Of a stretch of DNA of 64,000 nucleotides, positions 18,792 to 26,961 are shown piece after piece; the first letter of the stretch is position 1, and the number at the start of each line of letters is the position of its first letter. The DNA is from Lachnospiraceae bacterium (lineage in GTDB: Bacteria > Bacillota > Clostridia > Lachnospirales > Lachnospiraceae): NCBI GenBank assembly GCA_015056885.1, contig SVFL01000013.1, forward strand, positions 1 through 64,000. Direction: 5' to 3'. The notes beneath the pieces were generated by a model that worked only from the letters and a program-made list of their open reading frames with translations, did not search any database and had not been told where the DNA came from. The translations under genes and the position numbers were made by a program.

Positions 18792-20378
18792 ATGGATGAA
18801 TTTGTTCGCAAGCTATATTACGGAATGATAATTCTGGGTTTTGCACTTATCCTGATTTGCGGTTATTGTACGATGGATGGGTCTGAAGAGAAATCACTTA
18901 CCGAAAGAACTCCAATAAAAATGGAGCAGATAAGTGATGCGGTGCAGAATTATTATTTTGATATGAGTGATATGACGGTCTATGGTATAGATGTGGCTTT
19001 TTTCTCTCATCATCAATTTATAAGAGTTTTTGCCGATGATGAAGAAATTTATACACAGACCAAGGGTGGCGGTATCTGGGGCAAGACGCCGGGTTCCATG
19101 TGGAATGTTGTGGGAATACCTTATGGAACGGAAGAACTAAGAATAGAGGTGGATGCGGCATACCCTTCAGTGCAATACGAGGAGCATAAATTTTACTTTG
19201 GAGAATCTCTGGAAATGTATAAAAGTATTTTGAAGAGTTCTCTTGTATCAATGTTGGTAAGTTTTGTGTTGGTAATTGTGGGTGCTACAATGGTTATTTA
19301 CGGAACACTTGCAAACCGGCGGGTATATGTGGGAAGAAGTTTGGTTTATTTGGGGATTTTTATTACAATCTTTGGTTTATGGTCCTTTAATGAAACAGAT
19401 GGCGCTACCATATTGTTTAATCATAGAATTACATCCGCTTTCTCGGCATTTATATTTTTGATGACCATGAGCGCATCGTTTTTATTGTTTGTTCGGGAAT
19501 TTATGAGCATTGAGGAAAGCTTTGTCTGGAAAATTATTTGTTTTCTCAGTGTTATTAATTATGTTGTATGTCTGGGGCTGCAGTTTGCAGGTATTATGGA
19601 CTTGAAAGAGACCGTATTGGTAACACATATTATCATGTTGATATCAATCTTATACGTTATACTGGCCCTGGTACAGAAGGTGATAAAAAAGCAGATTACA
19701 CATAATTTGAAGAATAATCTGATTGCGCTGATTGTGTTAATTATTGCAGCTTTGGTGGACATGGCATTTTATTATCTGGGTGTGATGGATGGTGATTTAC
19801 TTGGACGTTTTATCTTCCTATTGTTCGCTATTATTCTTGGGCGGGAGGCAACCAGTAACTCCATGAAAATTCTGGAGCGGGGCAGGAAGGCTCAGATATA
19901 TGAAGAATTGGCAATCACGGATAGTCTGACTCATCTGTATAATCGAAATTGCTATGAGATGGATGAGCAGGAAATGGAAAAGAGAAATGGTGTACTTGTT
20001 ATTGCGTTCGATTTAAATGATTTAAAGAAGTGCAATGACACTTTGGGACATTCGGAAGGTGACAAGTATATAAAAGCTGCAGCCAATATGATAGAAACGG
20101 TATTTTCGGAATACGGAAAATGCTACCGAATCGGCGGAGACGAATTCCAGGTGTTGATAGAGAAGGGAAGAACCTGCCCCATCGAAGACCTGCTTACTCA
20201 GTTGTACAGGGAAGAGGAACGATATAATGGAAGCGGTGCGAGATTTTTGATCCATATAGCAGCAGGGTATGCTTTGTATGACACAGAGAAAGACAGCACT
20301 ATAAAAAATGCATGCAGCAGGGCAGATGAGATGATGTATGCGAATAAGCGGCAATATAAGAAAAGACAAAGTACATAG
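18792..20378 (+). CDS. Membrane-bound GGDEF diguanylate cyclase
   Basis: Probably makes cyclic di-GMP from two GTP in response to an external signal. A membrane anchor (about 9-28) leads to an outside domain (about 30-145), then about seven membrane helices (about 148-360) resembling 7TM sensor architectures, and a C-terminal GGDEF domain. The active-site motif is intact (GGDEF, 448-452), and the DLNDLKKCND...LGH segment is present. No RxxD inhibitory site is seen five residues before GGDEF, so product inhibition of the classical type is not expected. A GGAGG ribosome site precedes the start, next to a small GAAGTT/AACTTC hairpin. A strong terminator follows. Ligand unknown. Confidence 0.9.
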   Translation: MDEFVRKLYYGMIILGFALILICGYCTMDGSEEKSLTERTPIKMEQISDAVQNYYFDMSDMTVYGIDVAFFSHHQFIRVFADDEEIYTQTKGGGIWGKTPGSMWNVVGIPYGTEELRIEVDAAYPSVQYEEHKFYFGESLEMYKSILKSSLVSMLVSFVLVIVGATMVIYGTLANRRVYVGRSLVYLGIFITIFGLWSFNETDGATILFNHRITSAFSAFIFLMTMSASFLLFVREFMSIEESFVWKIICFLSVINYVVCLGLQFAGIMDLKETVLVTHIIMLISILYVILALVQKVIKKQITHNLKNNLIALIVLIIAALVDMAFYYLGVMDGDLLGRFIFLLFAIILGREATSNSMKILERGRKAQIYEELAITDSLTHLYNRNCYEMDEQEMEKRNGVLVIAFDLNDLKKCNDTLGHSEGDKYIKAAANMIETVFSEYGKCYRIGGDEFQVLIEKGRTCPIEDLLTQLYREEERYNGSGARFLIHIAAGYALYDTEKDSTIKNACSRADEMMYANKRQYKKRQST

Positions 20379-20393
20379 GGATAAAGAAAATGC

Positions 20394-20430
20394 AGGGTGT
20401 CAAGAAAAAATACTTGACACCCTCTTTTTT
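20394..20430 (+). terminator. Intrinsic terminator after GGDEF gene
   Basis: AGGGTGTCAAG (20394-20404) pairs perfectly with CTTGACACCCT (20413-20423), followed by CTTTTTT. The right arm also contains the -35 box of the next promoter. Confidence 0.9.
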
Positions 20431-20442
20431 CTGTAGTAATAT
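20414..20442 (+). promoter_or_regulatory. Promoter of ylxM-ffh
   Basis: A consensus TTGACA (20414-20419), exactly 17 bp and TAATAT (20437-20442) form a strong sigma-A promoter. The -35 hexamer lies within the 3' arm of the preceding terminator. Confidence 0.8.
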
Positions 20443-20487
20443 AGCAAAGGTGACTGGGGAAACTGTGTCACTACAGGAAGAAAAATT

Positions 20488-20838
20488 ATGGAAAAAATAT
20501 TTGAGCAGGCTTTATTGTATGATTTTTACGGTGAACTGCTTACAGAGCATCAGAGAAGTATTTACGAGGACGCTGTTTATAATGATATGTCTCTTGGTGA
20601 GATTGCAGAACAGAGGGGCATCAGCAGACAGGGCGTCCATGATTTGATAAAGCGCTGTGATAAGAGTCTTCAGGAATATGAGGCGAAGCTTCACTTGGTG
20701 GAGCGGTTTGCCAGAGCCAAGGGCAAGATTCAGGAGATTGAAAATCTCACGGAACAGGGTGCCGTAGGTGTTTCGGTTGAAGATTGTATGAAGCGCATCA
20801 GGGAGCTTGCAGAACAGCTTTTAGGGGAGTTAGTGTGA
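20488..20838 (+). CDS. ylxM: YlxM-family DNA-binding/SRP-associated protein
   Basis: A 116-residue member of the UPF0122/YlxM family, a sigma-70 region 4-like helix-turn-helix protein (EIAEQRGISRQGVHDLIKR, about residues 36-54). The family is almost always encoded directly upstream of ffh and has been linked to signal recognition particle function; its exact role is less certain. The rest is helical with a coiled-coil tendency. It is driven by the promoter at 20414. Its stop codon lies within a perfect 22-bp palindrome that separates it from ffh. Confidence 0.9.
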   Translation: MEKIFEQALLYDFYGELLTEHQRSIYEDAVYNDMSLGEIAEQRGISRQGVHDLIKRCDKSLQEYEAKLHLVERFARAKGKIQEIENLTEQGAVGVSVEDCMKRIRELAEQLLGELV

Positions 20839-20885
20839 AAATGAATTTTCACACGCGACTTTGTGCCTGCGGCCCAAAGTTCGCG
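20833..20885 (+). repeat. REP-like double hairpin between ylxM and ffh
   Basis: GTGTGAAAAT-GA-ATTTTCACAC (20833-20854) is a perfect palindrome that includes the ylxM stop codon. It abuts a second hairpin in which CGCGACTTTG (20854-20863) pairs with CAAAGTTCGCG (20875-20885) with one bulged T. The first resembles the hairpin at 31671-31703. Confidence 0.75.
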
Positions 20886-20911
20886 GATTGCGGAAAGGCA
20901 TTGGTATTAGG

Positions 20912-22279
20912 ATGGCATTTGAGAGTTTAACAGATAAACTACAAAATGTATTTAAGAATCTGCGTGGCAAAGGACGTCTGACAGAGGATGATGTTAAGGC
21001 TGCGCTGAAGGAAGTTAAGATGGCTCTTTTGGAGGCTGATGTTAACTTCAAGGTAGTTAAGCAGTTTGTAAAGACTGTGGAGGAGAGAGCCATCGGTCAG
21101 GATGTGATGAACGGTCTGAATCCCGGACAGATGGTTATCAAGATTGTTAATGAAGAAATGATTGCCCTTATGGGCAGTGAGACTACAGAGATTGCCATGC
21201 AGCCCGGCAAGGCAATCACCGTAATTTTGATGGCCGGTCTTCAGGGCGCAGGTAAGACTACTGCGACTGCTAAGATTGCCGGCAAGCTGAAACAGAAGGG
21301 TAAGAAATCACTGCTTGTAGCCTGTGATATTTACAGACCTGCGGCAGTGGAACAGCTGCATGTAAATGGTAAAAAGGTGGATGTGGAAGTGTTCGATATG
21401 GGCACAGACCACAAGCCTGTAGAGATTGCTAAGGAAGCAATCAGGTATGCAGAGAAAAACGGCCACAATGTAGTGCTTTTGGATACTGCCGGTCGTCTTC
21501 ATGTGGATGAGGACATGATGGCAGAACTTCAGGAGATTAAGCGTGAAGTTGCTGTTCATCAGACCTTGCTTGTGGTAGATGCCATGACCGGTCAGGATGC
21601 GGTAAATGTGGCTAAGGAATTTGATGAAAAGGTAGGCGTTGACGGCGTGGTTCTGTCCAAGATGGACGGCGATACACGAGGCGGTGCCGCACTTTCCATA
21701 AAGGCTGTAACCGGCCGACCTATATTGTTTGTAAGTATGGGTGAGAAACTCTCTGATATGGAGCAGTTTTATCCGGATCGTATGGCCAACAGAATCTTAG
21801 GTATGGGTGATGTGCTTACTCTGATTGAGAAGGCACAGGAGAGCATCGATATCGACGAAGATAAGGGCCGCGAGATGGCGAGCCGCATGAAGAAGGGTAA
21901 GTTTGATTTTGAAGATTACCTGGAGAGCATGAAGCAGATGCGAAATATGGGTGGATTGACCAGTATTCTGGGAATGCTGCCCGGTATGGGTATCAAGGCA
22001 TCTGATTTGGAGGGCATGATTGATGAGAAACAGATTGCTCATATGGAAGCAATTGTGCTGTCCATGACCAAGGAGGAGCGTCGCAACCCTAAGATTTTGA
22101 ATCCTCGCAGAAAGCATCGTATCGCAAATGGTGCGGGTGTGGATATTGCAGAGGTGAACCGTTTTATCAAGCAGTTTGAGCAGAGTCAGAAGATGATGAA
22201 GCAGATGAGCGGTGGAAAAGGTAAGCGCCGAGGCATGGGAAACATGTTTGGCGGTATGGGAGGAAGATTTCCCTTTTAA
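20912..22279 (+). CDS. ffh: Signal recognition particle protein Ffh
   Basis: Ffh is the GTPase and signal-sequence-binding subunit of the SRP and docks with FtsY (encoded at 15259). GLQGAGKTT (G1) is at residues 109-117, followed by DIYRPAA, DTAGRLH (G3) and SKMDGD (G4). The methionine-rich M domain runs from about residue 300 and ends in a GGMGG-type glycine/methionine tail. The ATG at 20912 gives the usual N-terminus; the longer frame from 20861 would run through the intergenic hairpin and is rejected. The ribosome site is weak (TTAGG touching the start; GGAAAGG further back), so coupling to ylxM or structure may matter. Confidence 0.96.
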   Translation: MAFESLTDKLQNVFKNLRGKGRLTEDDVKAALKEVKMALLEADVNFKVVKQFVKTVEERAIGQDVMNGLNPGQMVIKIVNEEMIALMGSETTEIAMQPGKAITVILMAGLQGAGKTTATAKIAGKLKQKGKKSLLVACDIYRPAAVEQLHVNGKKVDVEVFDMGTDHKPVEIAKEAIRYAEKNGHNVVLLDTAGRLHVDEDMMAELQEIKREVAVHQTLLVVDAMTGQDAVNVAKEFDEKVGVDGVVLSKMDGDTRGGAALSIKAVTGRPILFVSMGEKLSDMEQFYPDRMANRILGMGDVLTLIEKAQESIDIDEDKGREMASRMKKGKFDFEDYLESMKQMRNMGGLTSILGMLPGMGIKASDLEGMIDEKQIAHMEAIVLSMTKEERRNPKILNPRRKHRIANGAGVDIAEVNRFIKQFEQSQKMMKQMSGGKGKRRGMGNMFGGMGGRFPF

Positions 22280-22367
22280 TAGTTAGATTTGAACGCAAAG
22301 TTCTTATCATATAGCCCTTTATCGGGAAAACAATTAATATTTTTTTAAAACATGGAGGAAAACAAAA

Positions 22368-22613
22368 ATGGCAGTAAAAATCAGATTGAGAAGAATGGGA
22401 CAGAAGAAGGCTCCTTTTTATAGAATCATTGTAGCTGATTCCCGTTCACCCAGAGATGGTAGATTTATCGAGGAGATCGGTACTTATGATCCTACCACCG
22501 AGCCCAGCACTTTCAAGGTAGATGAGGAGCTGGCTAAGAAGTGGTTGGCAAATGGTGCTCAGCCTACAGAGGTTGTTGCTAAGTTGTTCAAGCTTGCAGG
22601 TATCGAGAAATAA
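22368..22613 (+). CDS. rpsP: 30S ribosomal protein S16
   Basis: An 81-residue S16 protein of the small ribosomal subunit, beginning [14 protein letters not shown] with the conserved [15 protein letters not shown] segment. The length is typical. AUG-proximal GGAGG gives strong initiation and codon choice looks biased as in highly expressed genes. It sits between ffh and khpA, the standard Firmicutes order (ffh-rpsP-khpA-rimM-trmD-rplS). Confidence 0.98.
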   Translation: MAVKIRLRRMGQKKAPFYRIIVADSRSPRDGRFIEEIGTYDPTTEPSTFKVDEELAKKWLANGAQPTEVVAKLFKLAGIEK

Positions 22614-22637
22614 TAATCTAATCTTTGGAGGTGGATT

Positions 22638-22865
22638 ATGAAAGAGTTGGTAGAAGTAGTTGCAAAGGCACTTGTAGAGCATCCGGATGAGGTTGTTGTA
22701 ACTGAGAAGACGGAAGGTAGAAATATCGTCATTGAACTACATGTGGCTGCCTCCGATATGGGTAAGGTGATCGGCAAGCAGGGCAGAATTGCAAAGGCAA
22801 TCCGCACTGTGGTAAAAGCAGCATCATCCAAAGACAATACAAGAGTGGACGTGGAAATCGTCTAA
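22638..22865 (+). CDS. khpA: KH-domain RNA-binding protein KhpA
   Basis: A 75-residue single KH-domain protein (YlqC/KhpA). The RNA-binding GxxG loop is visible as GKQGR, and the whole protein is essentially the KH fold. Relatives bind RNA with KhpB/Jag and affect cell division and growth. It lies 24 bases after rpsP with a good GGAGG site. A hairpin with a T-rich tail follows before rimM, suggesting partial termination. Confidence 0.93.
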   Translation: MKELVEVVAKALVEHPDEVVVTEKTEGRNIVIELHVAASDMGKVIGKQGRIAKAIRTVVKAASSKDNTRVDVEIV

Positions 22866-22878
22866 AGCTTGCTGAAAT

Positions 22879-22915
22879 GGCGGAACATGTGCAGTACATG
22901 TTTCGCCTGTTTTAT
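22879..22915 (+). terminator. Hairpin terminator/attenuator between khpA and rimM
   Basis: GGCGGAACATGT (22879-22890) pairs with ACATGTTTCGCC (22896-22907) with one G-T wobble, followed by TGTTTTAT. Because rimM has no obvious own promoter, this probably reduces rather than ends transcription. Confidence 0.7.
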
Positions 22916-22927
22916 AAGGAGAATTGA

Positions 22928-23443
22928 ATGGAAGACAGATTTCAGGTGGGAGTGTTGACCTCCCCTCATGGTGTGCGCGGTGAGATAAAGGTGTATCCCA
23001 CCACGGATGATCCCAGACGTTTTAAGCGTCTGAAGGAAGTGATTCTGGATACCGGCAAGGAGAGTCGGATTCTGGAGGTTGAGGGCGTAAAGTTCTCAAA
23101 GCAGATGGTAATTATGAAGTTTAAAGGATTTGATACACCGGAGGATATTGCGAAGTATCGTCAGTGCAGTATCTATGTTACCAGAGAAAATGCGGTAAGA
23201 TTGGGACGAGATGAATATTTTATTGCGGACCTCATGGGACTTAAGGTGCTTAATGAGGAGGAAGAGGAAATCGGTATTCTCCGCGAAGTGCTTGAGACCG
23301 GTGCCAATGATGTTTATATTATAGATTTGCATGATGGCAGAGAGCTTCTTTTGCCTGCTATTAAGGATTGTGTTTTGGACGTGGATGTAGAGGGCGGCCA
23401 AATCAAGATTCATATATTAGACGGACTTCTTGATGAGGAATAG
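22928..23443 (+). CDS. rimM: Ribosome maturation factor RimM
   Basis: RimM assists assembly of the 30S head and 16S rRNA maturation, working at ribosomal protein S19. The N-terminal SPHGVRGEIKV motif (about residues 12-22) and the PRC-barrel C-terminal domain with DGRELLLPAIKDCVL are both present. At 171 residues the length is normal. It lies five bases before trmD, and the pair is probably cotranslated. Confidence 0.96.
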   Translation: MEDRFQVGVLTSPHGVRGEIKVYPTTDDPRRFKRLKEVILDTGKESRILEVEGVKFSKQMVIMKFKGFDTPEDIAKYRQCSIYVTRENAVRLGRDEYFIADLMGLKVLNEEEEEIGILREVLETGANDVYIIDLHDGRELLLPAIKDCVLDVDVEGGQIKIHILDGLLDEE

Positions 23444-23448
23444 GTTGG

Positions 23449-24684
23449 ATGAAATTTCATGTTTTGACACTGTTTCCTGAGATGGTATTGAATGGTTTAA
23501 ATACCAGTATCATCGGTAGGGCGGTAGAGAATAATTTGATAGAGATAAATGCGGTGAATATTCGTGATTTTTCTATGGACAAGCATGGCAAAGTGGATGA
23601 TTATACTTATGGCGGCGGTGCAGGAATGTTAATGCAGGCCCAGCCGGTGTATGATGCGTGGAAGTCGGTGGCAGGTGGAAAAAAAGATACATTAGCAGAT
23701 GCGGAGGACTTGTTAACGAAGGATAAGTCTGTGCGTACTATTTATGTGACTCCTCAGGGGTATCCTTTTACCCAGCAGTATGCTAAGGAACTTGCGAAAG
23801 AAGATGAGCTTGTATTTTTGTGCGGTCATTATGAGGGAATTGATGCCAGAGTTTTAGATGAGGTTGTGACGGATTATATTTCCATCGGAGATTATGTGCT
23901 TACCGGTGGTGAGTTGCCTGCCATGGTAATGATTGATGCGGTATCCAGGCTGGTGCCTGGTGTGCTTCATAACGAGGATTCGGCCGAGACGGAGAGCTTT
24001 CATAGGAATTTACTGGAGTATCCCCAGTACTCCCGGCCCGAGGTATGGCATGACAAGGCTGTTCCCAAGGTGCTTTTGTCGGGAAATCACCGCGAAATTG
24101 AAAAGTGGCGGTTAGAGCAGTCCATAGCAGTGACTAAAGAGCGCAGACCGGATTTGTATGAGGTCTATCAGGCGCAGGAGGCTTTGATTAAAAAACTCTC
24201 CAAGAATAAGCGTCATAATATCCATATGATGGAGAGTTTGTCCCGGGGCAGGGGTGAAATTCTTGTAAACGATGGTGGAAATATCCTGATTTATGACAGG
24301 GGAGCCGGCGTATGTATGATTACGGCAGAGGATGAACATGGATTTCGGGATATGCAGGGTACGATTCCGGCAGATTGTGAGCGGATTATTGCGTCCCGGT
24401 CTTTTATGCTTGCAAAGCTTGTAGATATCTTTGGGAGTGAAGTGGTAACGGAGTGTAAAAATGTCTGTTATACAGAAAGAAATCCCATTTCAAAGCGACA
24501 TGGAATTCAAGGGGATTTGGCTGATGCAGCAACAGAAGCAGTTTTGTGGATAAATCGAGAATTGGAGATGGGGCATTTGCCCTATAAGCATGTGGTGGCA
24601 GAGAACGAGATATTATTACATATGCTGGAACAATTGGGTTGTTATGTTTCAAAAGAGTCTGTTTGGCTTCTTGAGAGGGCATAA
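23449..24684 (+). CDS. trmD: tRNA m1G37 methyltransferase TrmD with GNAT-like tail
   Basis: TrmD methylates G37 of tRNAs with SAM, preventing frameshifts. The core (about residues 1-245) has the family motifs DDYTYGGGAGM, LCGHYEGIDARV, IGDYVLTGGELP and VLLSGNHREIEKWR, so the enzyme should be active. Unusually the protein continues to 411 residues. The tail (about 255-411) looks like a GNAT acetyltransferase relative: it ends with KRHGIQGDL, PYKHVVAENE and LEQLGCYVS segments that resemble the acetyl-CoA loop and terminal strands, while the central beta-strand region expected before them seems absent. Either it is a fused, decayed acetyltransferase or a structural appendage. The TrmD assignment is firm; the tail is inference. 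Confidence 0.95.
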   Translation: MKFHVLTLFPEMVLNGLNTSIIGRAVENNLIEINAVNIRDFSMDKHGKVDDYTYGGGAGMLMQAQPVYDAWKSVAGGKKDTLADAEDLLTKDKSVRTIYVTPQGYPFTQQYAKELAKEDELVFLCGHYEGIDARVLDEVVTDYISIGDYVLTGGELPAMVMIDAVSRLVPGVLHNEDSAETESFHRNLLEYPQYSRPEVWHDKAVPKVLLSGNHREIEKWRLEQSIAVTKERRPDLYEVYQAQEALIKKLSKNKRHNIHMMESLSRGRGEILVNDGGNILIYDRGAGVCMITAEDEHGFRDMQGTIPADCERIIASRSFMLAKLVDIFGSEVVTECKNVCYTERNPISKRHGIQGDLADAATEAVLWINRELEMGHLPYKHVVAENEILLHMLEQLGCYVSKESVWLLERA

Positions 24685-24713
24685 CTCGTTTGGGTACAAT
24701 AGGAGATGTTTAA

Positions 24714-26396
24714 ATGATTGCATATTATTCGGTTGCACTAATACTGACTTCTATTAATCTTTTTATCTTTATCTTTCAATTCGAGGGCAAAAAGGCAAAC
24801 TATTATTTTACAATTTGCGGTATGTTAATGACTTTGGATTGCATAGGATATTTGTCGCTTGCGCTTTCACAGACTCTTTCGGAAGCGGTTCTGGCTAACA
24901 AAATCTGTTATTTGGGCGGATGTTTTTTGCCGCCGGTTATGCTGTCTGCCATTTGTGCAGTCTGTAATTATCAATTGCCGACATGGATAAGAAATTTAAT
25001 ATATAGTTACAGTTTTTTTGTATATGCTATGATATTGACCACGGGTGTTAATGAGTTTTATTACACGGAAGTATATTTGGACAGTTTTGGTGATGCTACA
25101 GTATTGGGTCATACCTATGGTGTAGGTCATATTTTCTTTTATATAAATTTATACGGTCATATGATTATTCAGATTATCTATTTGGCCTATAATCTTTATA
25201 AGAAATATACAGTATCCAGAAAAAACCTATGGGTTCTGGTTATGTTGGAAGCAAGTAATACAGTATTGTTTTTGCTGTCCAGAATGTTAGACTCTTCATT
25301 TGAAATTATGCCGTTAACGTATGTGTTTAATGGTTGGATTTTGATTTATTTAAATCGACGAATTATGATGTACAACATTGAAGACAGCATTACCAGTTCT
25401 TTAGAGAAACAGGAGTCTTATGGATATATCATGTTTGATAACCGCAAACGGTATCTGGGTTGTAACAAACTGGTGCGTCGATTGATTCCGGAGCTTGCCT
25501 ATTGCAAGGTGGATTACAACGTTAAAAATATTGCAAAGGCGGAAGTGATTCTTGACAAAATTGATAACTATGCAGAAGAGGGGGATAATGAGTTTGATTT
25601 TGAAACAGGAGAAAGACATTATCAGTGTTTTCTAAGAAGACTCTGGCGCAAGAAGAAACCCTGCGGTTATCTTGTTGAGATGCGGGAGGATACGGATAAG
25701 TGGAGTTATATGAAGCTTTTGGCTAATTATAATTCTGAGTTGGAAGAACGTGTGATTGAACAGACAGCACATATTACCGATATGCAGGCTAAGGTTCTTG
25801 TGGGAATGGCTAATATAGTGGAAAATCGGGATAATAATACCGGCGGTCATATTAAGCGTACCAGTGATGTGATAGAGATTTTGTTGGATACAATCCAAAA
25901 AGAAAAGATTCTGTCCTTGGATATGCAGTTTTGTAAAGATATTATTAAGGCTGCACCTATGCACGATTTAGGTAAAATCGGAATTGATGATAAAATTTTA
26001 AGAAAGCCCGGAAGGTTGACAGATGAGGAGTTTGTAGTTATGCAGACCCATGCCGAAAAGAGTGCGCAACTGGTGGAAAGTATTTTGCAGGGTGTAGAAG
26101 AGGAACATTTTGTGAAAGTGGCAATAAATGTGGCTCGCTATCATCACGAGAAGTGGAGCGGAGCAGGTTATCCTGAACATTTGAAAGGGGAAGAAATTCC
26201 TTTAGAGGCCAGAATTATGGCCATTGCAGATGTATATGATGCTTTGGTAAGTAAGCGCTGTTATAAGGAACCTATGAGCTTTGAAAAGGCCTATGAAGTG
26301 ATGATGGAGTCTATGGGAAGTCATTTTGATCCGGGGTTGAAGCCGGTTTTTGTAAAGAGCAGAGAAAAACTGGAAGAATATTATAAAAATACATAG
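24714..26396 (+). CDS. Membrane HD-GYP c-di-GMP phosphodiesterase
   Basis: Probably hydrolyses c-di-GMP. About seven N-terminal membrane helices (residues 1-220, resembling the 7TM region of some histidine kinases) are followed by a PAS-sized linker (about 225-340), a short coiled coil and an HD-GYP domain (about 350-560). The metal ligands His417-Asp418 and the HHEKWSGAGYP motif (477-487) are present, with the GYP intact and a serine where aspartate is common. AGGAG lies eight bases before the ATG. It sits within the ribosomal/SRP gene block between trmD and rplS, an unusual place for a signalling enzyme, and may counteract the GGDEF protein at 18792. The sensed signal is unknown. Confidence 0.9.
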   Translation: MIAYYSVALILTSINLFIFIFQFEGKKANYYFTICGMLMTLDCIGYLSLALSQTLSEAVLANKICYLGGCFLPPVMLSAICAVCNYQLPTWIRNLIYSYSFFVYAMILTTGVNEFYYTEVYLDSFGDATVLGHTYGVGHIFFYINLYGHMIIQIIYLAYNLYKKYTVSRKNLWVLVMLEASNTVLFLLSRMLDSSFEIMPLTYVFNGWILIYLNRRIMMYNIEDSITSSLEKQESYGYIMFDNRKRYLGCNKLVRRLIPELAYCKVDYNVKNIAKAEVILDKIDNYAEEGDNEFDFETGERHYQCFLRRLWRKKKPCGYLVEMREDTDKWSYMKLLANYNSELEERVIEQTAHITDMQAKVLVGMANIVENRDNNTGGHIKRTSDVIEILLDTIQKEKILSLDMQFCKDIIKAAPMHDLGKIGIDDKILRKPGRLTDEEFVVMQTHAEKSAQLVESILQGVEEEHFVKVAINVARYHHEKWSGAGYPEHLKGEEIPLEARIMAIADVYDALVSKRCYKEPMSFEKAYEVMMESMGSHFDPGLKPVFVKSREKLEEYYKNT

Positions 26397-26403
26397 ATAA
26401 TGC

Positions 26404-26432
26404 TTGCATTTATATAAAGCATGTGATAAAAT
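26404..26432 (+). promoter_or_regulatory. Candidate promoter of rplS
   Basis: TTGCAT (26404-26409), 17 bp and TAAAAT (26427-26432). The -10 is good, the -35 only half-matches. Confidence 0.5.
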
Positions 26433-26449
26433 ATCAAATGTTGTGAAAA

Positions 26450-26500
26450 CGAGATGGTCCTCTGTTACCAAGTGTATTAAGAACATCCATTTTATGAAGG
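26450..26500 (+). promoter_or_regulatory. Possible structured L19 leader
   Basis: The leader contains GATGG...CATCC and GGT...ACC pairings around a CCTCTG core, just before the GGAGG site of rplS. Ribosomal protein L19 leaders in Firmicutes autoregulate expression. This match rests on position and small complementary segments only. Confidence 0.35.
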
Positions 26501-26509
26501 AGGCTCAAT

Positions 26510-26857
26510 ATGAGTGATATTATCAGAGAAATCGAAGCAGAACAGTTAAAAGAGACCGTGGACACTTTCAGTGTTGGTGATACCGTTAAGGTTTACGGTA
26601 AGATCAAAGAGGGTAACCGTGAGAGAATCCAGGTATTCGAGGGCGTTGTATTGAAGAGACAGGGCGGAAGCAACAGAGAGACCTTTACCGTAAGAAAGAC
26701 TTCTAACGGTATCGGTGTTGAGAAGACTTGGCCCCTTCATTCTCCTAACGTAGAGAAGATTGAGGTAGTTAGACGTGGTAAGGTAAGACGTGCTAAGTTG
26801 AACTACTTGAGAGATCGCGTAGGTAAGAAGGCTAAGGTTAAAGAGCTCGTTAAATAA
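26510..26857 (+). CDS. rplS: 50S ribosomal protein L19
   Basis: A 115-residue L19 protein located at the 30S-50S interface. The family segments [14 protein letters not shown] (here as [15 protein letters not shown]), [19 protein letters not shown] and [14 protein letters not shown] are all present. A strong AAGGAGG site lies before the ATG, codon use is biased, and a strong terminator follows. It is separated from trmD by the HD-GYP gene, unlike the adjacent trmD-rplS arrangement common in relatives. Confidence 0.98.
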   Translation: MSDIIREIEAEQLKETVDTFSVGDTVKVYGKIKEGNRERIQVFEGVVLKRQGGSNRETFTVRKTSNGIGVEKTWPLHSPNVEKIEVVRRGKVRRAKLNYLRDRVGKKAKVKELVK

Positions 26858-26871
26858 TACAAAACGTAGAC

Positions 26872-26903
26872 AGGGCGATTGCAAAACTGCAATTGCCCTT
26901 TTC
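26872..26903 (+). terminator. Intrinsic terminator after rplS
   Basis: AGGGCGATTGCA (26872-26883) pairs with TGCAATTGCCCT (26888-26899) with one G-T wobble and a four-base loop, then TTTTC. Confidence 0.85.
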
Positions 26904-26918
26904 TATTTCTATAAATTA

Positions 26919-26927
26919 TGGTATACT
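26919..26927 (+). promoter_or_regulatory. Extended -10 promoter of first lepB
   Basis: TGG-TATACT is an extended -10 (TGnTATACT) with only a poor -35. The same ATGGTATACT string precedes the response-regulator gene (33372-33381). Confidence 0.45.
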
Positions 26928-26961
26928 ATATTATAGCGCACATTTTTATGGAGATTGGTAT

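Noticed and set aside
20861..20911. Upstream extension of ffh
   Set aside because: Would translate the intergenic hairpins; family N-terminus begins at 20912.
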